5,364 nucleotides of DNA from the NCBI GenBank assembly GCA_020860805.1, contig JAJBTP010000608.1:1-5364 (forward strand), read 5' to 3'. How positions within the stretch are numbered: position 1 is the stretch's first letter; each line of letters opens with the position of its first letter. The notes under the pieces were generated by a model that saw only the letters and a program-made list of their open reading frames with translations, was not told the DNA's origin and searched no databases. This document shows positions 1 to 5,364 of the stretch, piece after piece. Both the position numbers and the translations under genes were made by a program. Source of the stretch: Tannerellaceae bacterium (GTDB lineage: Bacteria > Bacteroidota > Bacteroidia > Bacteroidales > Tannerellaceae).

Positions 1-1474
1 GAATATTAACATCCTGTCATAATCTTGACCCAAAGATATATGACAAAATCGGAGAAGGAAATTTTCCGCAAAATGAAGAAGATGTAACTTCACTTATTAC
101 AGGCATTTACGGCATCCTGAATAAAGGCCAATACTCCGGATTTGGTGATATTGCCCAACAATCCCGCTGGTGTCTGGGTACAGCAACAACAGATGAATTT
201 ATCTGTTATTGGGGAGGAAGCGTCTGGGATCGGTATCGGCATTTCCAATGGGGTTCTTCCGATGCTGAAGTCACTTCCGATAAGACATTCCTGATTCCGG
301 TACAAACGATAACCAATTGTGTAAATATAGTCTATATGATCCGGGATATTGAAATGGATGAGACGCTAAAGAACAGATATATGGCAAAAATGAAATGTAT
401 CATTGCCCTCTTTTCATATTATCTTTACTCATTTTATGGGCCGGTACCTCTTGTCCTGGATACAGATATAACATTGGATCCCAATGCTGATTATATTGCA
501 GAAAGATCCACCCAAGAATGGATGATACAACATATCCGGGAATATGCCCGTGAAGCAGCCGATGCCCTTCCGGTCACTTATGCAGCCAATGATTACGGAC
601 GTGTTACCAAAGGCGCAGCTTTAATGATACTCCTGAAGTTAGCCATGCATGAAAAAACTGGACAGATGCAGTTAGTATTTCAAAAGAGATCATGGACTTA
701 AACTACTACAAATTGCAAAACAATTATTTATCCATCTTCTCAGTAGAAAATGAAATGAATGAAGAAATTATATGGGCTGTACCTAATATGGTTTCCGGTG
801 GCAGAAATAATATCTGGTTAGCACATGTTTTACCTTCTGCCTATGTAGAACCCAACGGCATCCCTGTAGACCCATGGGGAGGATACAAAGTTCCGTGGGA
901 AATGTATGATAAATACTGGAATCATGTCGGGCCTGTCGGTACTGATAATCCGGATGAGAGACTGGAAGCCATCTGGGGAAAATTACATGTGGGAAACGGC
1001 GAATATATAGATTTACGTACTTCGGAGGAAGAAGCATTGAATATGGGAGCAGTACCTTACAAATATCCGGCAGATCCGGATGGCGTAGGTGTTCCCCATG
1101 GATACGATTATGTGATTTACCGGTACGCAGATGTTCTCTTATTAAGAGCAGAAGCATTGAATGAACTTGAACCTCTGTCACAGGAAGCGATTGACTTAAT
1201 CAACAAGATACGTGGCAGAGCCAATACGACTTTAATAAATGCTGCTGATTTCCAGAGTAAAGAGGAACTGAATGATTTTATTCTGGATGAACGTTTCCGT
1301 GAACTTTTTATGGAAGGCCACAGAAGAGAAGACCTAATCCGTCATGATAAATACCTGTCAAAAGCAAAGGAAAGAGGAGCCAGCTACTATGACGAAAATC
1401 GGTTATTATTTCCTCTGCCTCAGAAAATTATAGACCAGAGCAAAGGTTTGGTTAAACAAAATCCGGGATATTAA
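1..1474 (+). CDS. SusD/RagB-family glycan-binding outer-membrane lipoprotein, 5' end cut off and one frameshift
   Basis: SusD-like proteins sit on the outer leaflet of the outer membrane, cap a SusC TonB-dependent porin and bind glycan for import. The frame is open from base 3 and enters at the end of a signal peptide: a lipobox LTSC has its lipidated Cys at 15-17, so only the Met and most of the signal peptide are missing. Frame 3 runs to a stop at 699-701; the rest of the protein is in frame 2 from about 656. Joined, the mature protein is about 486 residues, normal for the family. The C-terminal half carries typical SusD signatures: YRYADVLLLRAEALNE (near 1116-1163), INKIRGRA, DERFRELFMEGHRREDLIR, FPLPQKII and a terminal QNPGY before TAA. 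The GH16 gene follows after 90 bases, suggesting a polysaccharide utilisation operon with susC upstream. What is seen: motifs and lipobox. What is inferred: the operon and sugar-binding role; the ligand is unknown. Confidence 0.93.
652..657 (+). other. Apparent -1 frameshift in an A6 run inside the susD-like gene
   Basis: Frame 3 reads AMHEK and then TGQMQL to an early stop. One extra A in this run would give AMHEKNW TDAVSISKEIMDL, which continues directly into the downstream frame (TGG at 659-661, ATG at 692-694). The downstream frame alone has a stop at 650-652, so it cannot extend further upstream. The lesion is either a missing A in the assembly or a real mutation. A -1 ribosomal slip on the AAA codon is formally possible, but I see no obvious supporting downstream structure. 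Confidence 0.88.
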
Positions 1475-1503
1475 CAACTTAAATGTCTATTACATATATT
1501 TCT

Positions 1504-1535
1504 TTCGGGAAAAGGATAGAAATCCTTTTCCCGGA
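1504..1535 (+). terminator. Strong hairpin between the susD-like and GH16 genes
   Basis: CGGGAAAAGGAT (1506-1517) pairs perfectly with ATCCTTTTCCCG (1522-1533) around an AGAA loop. A G-U pair and an A-T pair extend the stem to 1504-1535. No clean T-tract follows (GATTACTTTCAG), so it could be a partial terminator, or an mRNA-processing or 3'-stabilising structure that sets different SusD and GH16 levels. A small 5-bp hairpin (TTACT/AGTAA, 1536-1548) lies directly after it. The rest of the 90-base spacer shows no promoter I can support. Confidence 0.7.
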
Positions 1536-1564
1536 TTACTTTCAGTAACTAAATCTATAATCAA

Positions 1565-2835
1565 ATGAAAAAGAAATTTTTATTAGCTACCTGCATCGTT
1601 TCTTCTTTTTTTCCTATGCCCAGCAGGAAAGCATTCCGAAAGGAATGAAATTAATCTGGCATGATGAATTTAACGGAAAAACATTAGACACAACCAAATG
1701 GTTTACACAATACTACTCAATATTTGATTTTGTAGCAAAAGCAAATTATGAAGATTTCCGGAAAAGTACACTTCCTGAACCTAATATGGAGTTTACCGGA
1801 AATTCACTGATTCTTAAAACAGACGACCAGTTACCGGACAGACCCTTTATGGCCAACGGCCGTAAAGTATCTTCTATACAAACGTATGACTGGAATACCA
1901 ACACTTCAAAATTAGAAAACAAACGGGGCGGATACATTGAAGCACGCATCCGCAGAAATGCTACGCCAGACGCCACACAGGTAAACGGTGCTTTCTGGCT
2001 GGACTCTCCGGGACCGGATGCCCGTTACTTTGTGGAAAAAGGAAATCATGCACATGGAGTAGATGGAATCCGGCCCAGTGGCCAGGTTTTCGAAATTGAC
2101 TTATGCGAATATATTACAACTGAAATTGTACTACATGGGAATGTTTCACCTGAAGGAAAATTTCTGCAAAATATAGGACATCATATTGTAGAAGGAGATT
2201 TTGTTAATAAATGGACCACTCACGGAATATTATGGAGCCCGGCAGGACTTAAATTTTATGTGGATGGCGAACTGGTCAGAGAATGGCGGGATCCCAATGA
2301 TATCAAATCACCGAACCACACCATGAATATACTGCTTGGAGCGTATGGAAACGGAGGAACAGTAACAGTCGAAGCAGATTACATCCGTTATTATAACTGG
2401 GACCTCCAGGGAGATAATGAACTTCCAAATCCCGGATTTGAATATCATGACGAACTTTTTCCCTGGGAAGGTAAAGCAACAATCAGTTCTTCCGCTGCTC
2501 ATACAGGAAAAAACGGAATTATTCTAAATCCCGGAGATTATATTCACCAGTATGTTTACCTCGATCATTCCCGGGAATATGAACTTACATGGTGGGGAAA
2601 AGGGGAAGGAAAAGTAACAACAGGTATTGAAAATATCAAAGCCGTAACCGGTGAGTCTGAGAAAACAGAAAAAGACATTTTCAACCATCCACCTCTATTC
2701 ACTGAAAAGAGACTCACATTCAATACTCTCCCTGAATATGGTGATCATTGCAGAACAGTTAAAGTAACCTTTACCAATGAAGGTTCTACTCCTCTGTTTT
2801 TAGATGATATTGAAATCCGAATTATTTCGGAATAA
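1565..2835 (+). CDS. Secreted glycoside hydrolase family 16 enzyme with C-terminal carbohydrate-binding-like module; frameshift in signal peptide
   Basis: GH16 enzymes are retaining endo-hydrolases of beta-linked glucans or galactans. The ATG at 1565 starts a signal peptide (MKKKFLLATCIVSSFF, then SYAQQ after restoring one T), with likely cleavage after SYA at residue 19. The product would be about 423 residues. An uninterrupted frame runs from the internal ATG at 1645. Domain order: GH16 fold about residues 28-284, starting at LIWHDEFNGKTLDTTKW, with FWLDSPG and the catalytic ExDxxE motif EIDLCE; Glu177 (2092-2094) would be the nucleophile and Glu182 (2107-2109) the acid/base. Then NPGFE (near 2428) opens a module of about 135 residues ending LFLDDIEIR, resembling galactose-binding-fold carbohydrate-binding modules. 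The laminarinase-type WPAFWLLP motif is absent and FWL-to-EID spacing is long, so the substrate (laminarin, sulfated galactan, mucin-type glycan or other) is open. Placement after susD suggests a glycan-utilisation role at the envelope. Confidence 0.93.
1606..1612 (+). other. Apparent -1 frameshift in a T7 run in the GH16 signal peptide
   Basis: From the ATG at 1565 the frame gives a good signal peptide start but then ends at a TGA (1646-1648). With eight Ts instead of seven the reading becomes SSFFSYAQQESIPKG and joins the GH16 frame at 1612-1645. As written, a gene caller would choose Met at 1645 and predict a protein without a secretion signal. Confidence 0.9.
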
Positions 2836-2846
2836 TTCAATCTACC

Positions 2847-2903
2847 TATCCCAGAGAAAGAATGGTTTTTATTCCTAATAAAATCTTTTCTATCTTTGGG
2901 ATA
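2847..2903 (+). terminator. Two-tier hairpin after the GH16 gene, probable terminator
   Basis: TATCCCAGAGAAAGAA (2847-2862) pairs with TTCTATCTTTGGGATA (2888-2903): 14 Watson-Crick pairs, one G-U pair and one A/A mismatch. Inside the 25-base loop a second stem, TTTTATT (2867-2873) with AATAAAA (2877-2883), has a CCT loop. It is followed by the T-rich TCTTTTG. It begins 12 bases after the GH16 stop, so it probably ends the susD-GH16 transcript. It covers most of the 98-base spacer. Confidence 0.6.
2891..2898 (+). promoter_or_regulatory. Possible Bacteroides-type -7 element for the transglutaminase-like gene
   Basis: TATCTTTG matches the Bacteroides -7 consensus TAnnTTTG exactly, 35 bases before the ATG at 2934. 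No clear TTTG -33 box is seen at the usual distance, where the sequence is only T-rich. The site overlaps the right arm of the spacer hairpin. The downstream leader (ACTCAAATATAACAA) is A-rich with no Shine-Dalgarno, as is usual in this phylum. Confidence 0.38.
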
Positions 2904-3413
2904 TCTTTTGTCCCTTTAACTCAAATATAACAAATGAAAAATTTCATTGCCGTACTTCTTCTCATCCATTTGAGTGCCTGTATAGGAGGACAACAGAATC
3001 GTTTACAATTCGCCCTGGAATTTGCAGGTGAGAACCGCTCCGAACTCGAGAAAGTTTTACAATATTATAAAGATGATGAGGAAAAATATAAAGCCGCCTG
3101 TTTTTTAATTGAAAATATGCCCCAATGGTATGGATATGAAGGCTGGGCACTGGATTCTTTACACACTATTATAGCTAAGGCTTATAAAGAAGACTATCTG
3201 CCTGCCAGTGTATACCGGGAATGGTCATCCTTTCCATTTTATAGCTTTCCCAAAGTATATGATTCTCATATTATTACGGCCGGTTATCTGATTAATAATA
3301 TTGATCTGGCCTTCGAGGTATGGAAAAAATACCCCTGGAATCAATACCTTAATTTTGATGATTTTTGTGAATTAATTTTACCTTATCGATTAGGAGATGA
3401 ACCGTTGTCTGAC

Positions 3414-3416
3414 TGA
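3414..3416 (+). other. In-frame TGA at a position where Trp (TGG) is expected
   Basis: The frame reads GDEPLSD, TGA, then RPLYYNKYVPKLDSM without any shift, and joins the ATG at 3459. Trp would fit the family-like pattern (EPLxxWR). This is a single G-to-A type change, the only lesion here that is not a homopolymer length change. If real it truncates the protein before the catalytic core. Confidence 0.85.
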
Positions 3417-3773
3417 AGGCCCCTCTATTACAATAAATATGTACCAAAGCTGGATTCTATGTACCGGGGGAGTGATGTAATGCAGGCAGCAAACATACTC
3501 GCTGAAATATTAAAATCAGAACGCTTCCGATGGACCAGTGGATTTAATATGCCACGTTCAAGCGGTGCTTTTCTGTTTGACAGCCGTTTGGGATATTGCC
3601 GGGAAGAATGTGATATAACTCTCTATACTATGCGCGCCTGTGGTATACCTACAGCTTTTGATTTTTTTATTTATTCACCAGAATACCAAAAAGGCCATAC
3701 ATGGAATGTAATACGGGATACAACAGGAGATTATTTACCACTCTACTTTACCAGTTTCTTTGCTTCGAGGGAC

Positions 3774-3848
3774 GGGGGGATGATGGAAGAAAAAAAGGGA
3801 AAGTATACCGGGAACGTTTTGCCTTGCAACCGGAAAAAATCCAGGGGG
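3774..3848 (+). other. Compensating frameshift pair (G6 run, then G5 run) in the transglutaminase-like gene
   Basis: Between the G6 run at 3774-3779 and the G5 run at 3844-3848 the main frame reads MMEEKKGKYTGNVLPCNRKK, which looks like nonsense. Frame 2 over the same bases reads DDGRKKGKVYRERF and then ALQPEKIQ, which fits this family (a GRKKGKVYRE motif after the catalytic Asp). Frame 2 then hits TAA at 3854, and the main frame resumes with ISNEKKTVPFFRNRHIQDVS. One missing G in the first run and one extra G in the second explain it. The open frame therefore hides about 24 wrong residues. Confidence 0.8.
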
Positions 3849-4701
3849 ATAAGTAATGAGAAGAAAACAGTCCCTTTTTTTAGAAACCGTCATATACAGG
3901 ATGTTTCCGGATATTATTTCAAGAATGAAAATGTTACAATTTCACTACCAGGCTCAAAAGAAAAATACCTGTATCTGGGTGTATTCAGCCCACAGGGATG
4001 GGTGCCGGTGGAAATTGCAAAAATAGAAAAAGGAAAAGCTCTTTACCGGAATATAGAACCCGGCATAATCTACCAGCCATTATATTCGGATGGAATACAC
4101 CACCGGCCGGCAACTTATCCATTTCTTTATATGGATAAAGAACTTCACTGGTTCAAGCCGGATGAAGAAAACCTGTCTTCTATACATATCACCCGTAAAA
4201 TGCCTTTTATGGAAAATTTCAGAAGATTTATGGAAGATGAGGTAAACGGCAGTAAATTTGAAGCCTCCAATGATCGTTCTTTCCGGAACGTTACTCTACT
4301 ATATGCGATTGATACCCATCTTACACATCCTCATAACCTTTTCAGTACACTGACCGATCAACCTTTCCGGTATTTCCGATATACTGCTCCGCCTAACCAG
4401 ATATTGCAGCTATCAAATGTTACGTTCTATACCGGTAAAGAACTGAAATTGCCTGTACCTATGGAAATAATCCAGGAAGATCCGATTGAAAAACTAAAAC
4501 AAAGTATTTGCCTGGATGGCAATATATTAACATATTATTATTCCAAACATCACTCCCATTTGGTATTTGATGCCGGAGCACCGGTAAGTATTTCAACCCT
4601 ATTATTTTATCCCCGTAATGATGATAACTTCATTGCTCCGGATGATATGTATGAATTATTTTATCAAAACGGAGAAAAAGGATGGATAAGCTTAGGTATA
4701 C

Positions 4702-4707
4702 AAAAAA
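4702..4707 (+). other. Apparent +1 frameshift in an A6 run near the 3' end of the transglutaminase-like gene
   Basis: As written, the frame passes LGIQK and then reads SHSLLPGMGYP to a stop at 4800-4802. With five As it reads LGIQKATAYFLEWDIP and then SNTLLWLRNRTKGKEEQVFF, the expected end of the discoidin-like region. The last 30 or so residues of the uncorrected frame are therefore spurious. Confidence 0.85.
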
Positions 4708-4715
4708 GCCACAGC

Positions 4716-5364
4716 TTACTTCCTGGAATGGGATATCCCTTCAAATACACTGTTATGGTTACGAAACCGTACCAAAGGAAAAGAAGAACAGGTATTTTTT
4801 GAAAAAGACGGGAAACAGGTTTTTGTATATGATTTAAGAGATTGGTCTTCTATAATAACTCCTAAGATACGGGCCAGATCGGCTGCTTGGAAAGAATTAA
4901 CTATAGCGCCTTTTAATTCTGGCCCATTCAGCCGTATTCTATCAATAACCGAGGTACGAAAATCAACTCCTTTTAAAGGCGTATAATAAAATTCTGCTTC
5001 CGATAAATTACATGCATCAAAATAAATAGAATGTAGTTTACATTCATCCAGAACTACCCCCTGCAAATCACAGGAACTAAAAGAAGTTCCCGTAAATTTA
5101 TCATTGTTGAAAAGCGAATATTTACCATGACAATTATTGAATAAAACCTGGTTAAACGTCCCTTCAGATAAATTGGTTCCGGACAATTTACAATCTGTAA
5201 ATTCTACTCTTATAAAAGAAGACCCTCCCAAATCCGCCAGAGAGAAATCACAATTTTTAAAAATAATATCTATAAAACGGGCCATTCTACACGGCCTCGC
5301 CATAAAAGTCCACTTTTCAAATTTACAGGAACTAAAAGACAAACTATCTTTTTTATAACCGGAA
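4716..5364 (-). CDS. Pentapeptide-repeat protein, N-terminus beyond the window
   Basis: The product is a right-handed quadrilateral beta-helix type protein. Nearly the whole reading consists of five-residue steps with a central Leu or Phe and small or polar neighbours, for example CDFSLADLGGSSF, CKLSGTNLSEGTF, CDLQGVVLDECKL, CNLSEAEFYYTPLKGVDF. It ends in LKGAIVNSFQAADLARILGVIIED, split here as two motifs: LKGAIVNSFQAADL and ARILGVIIED, a C-terminal pattern known from pentapeptide proteins. The frame is open to the right edge; a TTG at 5340-5342 is possible but seven more codons (SGYKKDS) precede it, so the true start probably lies outside. After the Asp at 4845-4847 the frame continues 42 unrelated residues to TAA at 4716-4718, antisense to the transglutaminase-like gene; this tail is probably not genuine. 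Qnr/MfpA-like members protect DNA gyrase, but most have no known role and none is assigned here. Confidence 0.86.
   Translation of the reverse strand, partial: SGYKKDSLSFSSCKFEKWTFMARPCRMARFIDIIFKNCDFSLADLGGSSFIRVEFTDCKLSGTNLSEGTFNQVLFNNCHGKYSLFNNDKFTGTSFSSCDLQGVVLDECKLHSIYFDACNLSEAEFYYTPLKGVDFRTSVIDRIRLNGPELKGAIVNSFQAADLARILGVIIEDQSLKSYTKTCFPSFSKNTCSSFPLVRFRNHNSVFEGISHSRK

Larger units (their letters stand above)
2934..4832 (+). pseudogene. Transglutaminase-domain lipoprotein with C-terminal discoidin-like region, broken by a stop and several frameshifts
   Basis: The start MKNFIAVLLLIHLSAC is a lipoprotein signal with lipid Cys16. An N-terminal helical region follows (AGENRSELEKVLQYY, KAACFLIENM). 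A TGA replaces codon 161, but the same frame continues into the transglutaminase-like core with a plausible triad: Cys222 in GYCREE (3597-3599), His255 in GHTWN (3696-3698) and Asp262 in RDTTGD (3717-3719). Next come a beta-rich region (YLYLGVFSPQGWVPVEI), a segment like RYFRYTAPPNQ, and a discoidin/F5-8-type-like stretch with LDGN, YPRNDDNF and YELFY that, after a frame correction, ends LLWLRNRTKGKEEQVFF. Restored length is about 630 residues. This architecture recurs in Bacteroidales as uncharacterised lipoproteins; whether they act as protease, amidase or cross-linker is unknown. The 3' end is uncertain: the corrected frame stays open to 4986, but family-like sequence stops near 4824, and one extra T in the T5 run at 4820-4824 would place TGA at 4830-4832. 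Confidence 0.85.

Noticed and set aside
90..305. Antisense open frame of 71 codons at the left end
   Set aside because: The + strand frame over the same bases is the N-terminal part of the SusD-like protein, continuous with its lipobox.
783..1181. Antisense open frame of 132 codons inside the susD-like gene
   Set aside because: The sense strand carries clear SusD motifs throughout. The antisense translation is Arg/His/Pro-rich with no recognisable domain.
1746..1976. Antisense open frame of 76 codons inside the GH16 gene, with a similar one at 2308-2502
   Set aside because: Both are shadows of a clearly coding GH16 frame, without motifs or start signals of their own.
2962..3150. Antisense open frame of 62 codons in the transglutaminase-like gene
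   Set aside because: It lies opposite the well-supported N-terminal lipoprotein region and has no recognisable features.
3414..3416. UGA read as tryptophan (alternative genetic code)
   Set aside because: Tryptophan elsewhere in all genes is encoded by TGG, and no other in-frame TGA is found in the reconstructed frames. A single substitution or base error is simpler.
652..3848. Phase variation by slipped-strand mispairing in homopolymers
   Set aside because: The runs are only 5-7 bases, too short for typical high-frequency slippage. Breaks occur in every + strand gene, including a self-compensating pair, which is not how a switch is built.
5137..5358. Plus-strand open frame of 73 codons at the right end
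   Set aside because: The minus strand over these bases has regular pentapeptide repeats; the + frame is its shadow.

Overview
The window looks like a piece of a Bacteroidota (Bacteroidales) genome. It is AT-rich. Its genes encode a SusD/RagB outer-membrane glycan-binding lipoprotein, a secreted GH16 glycoside hydrolase, a transglutaminase-like lipoprotein of a type common in Bacteroides relatives, and a pentapeptide-repeat protein. No Shine-Dalgarno sequences are visible. Leaders are A-rich (both complete starts are preceded by 'caa'), and the one promoter-like site fits the Bacteroides TAnnTTTG -7 element.

Layout: (1) 1-1474 (+) is a susD-like gene whose signal peptide is cut by the left edge just before its lipobox. 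(2) 1475-1564 is a short spacer with a perfect 12-bp hairpin. (3) 1565-2835 (+) is a GH16 enzyme with a signal peptide and a C-terminal carbohydrate-binding-like module. (4) 2836-2933 is a spacer with a large two-tier hairpin, a probable terminator, overlapping a possible promoter. (5) 2934 to about 4832 (+) is a transglutaminase-domain lipoprotein with a C-terminal discoidin-like region. (6) From the right edge down to about 4716-4845 (-) is a pentapeptide-repeat protein, convergent with the transglutaminase gene.

Genes 1 and 3 look like the end of a polysaccharide utilisation locus. SusD would bind glycan at the surface, presumably with a SusC porin left of the window, and the GH16 enzyme would cut it. 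The substrate cannot be read from the sequence. The transglutaminase-like gene is probably a separate transcription unit, and the pentapeptide gene appears unrelated.

The most striking property is that all three + strand genes are broken as written. The breaks are five single-base-type frameshifts, each at a homopolymer of 5-7 bases, plus one TGG-to-TGA-like stop. Family-like sequence resumes across each lesion. Indels of both signs in unrelated neighbouring genes point first to uncorrected long-read or homopolymer sequencing errors, and second to real gene decay. The useful result is the reconstruction: SusD of about 486 mature residues, GH16 of about 423, and a transglutaminase protein of about 630. 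No RNA gene, CRISPR array, insertion sequence or clearly new system was seen.
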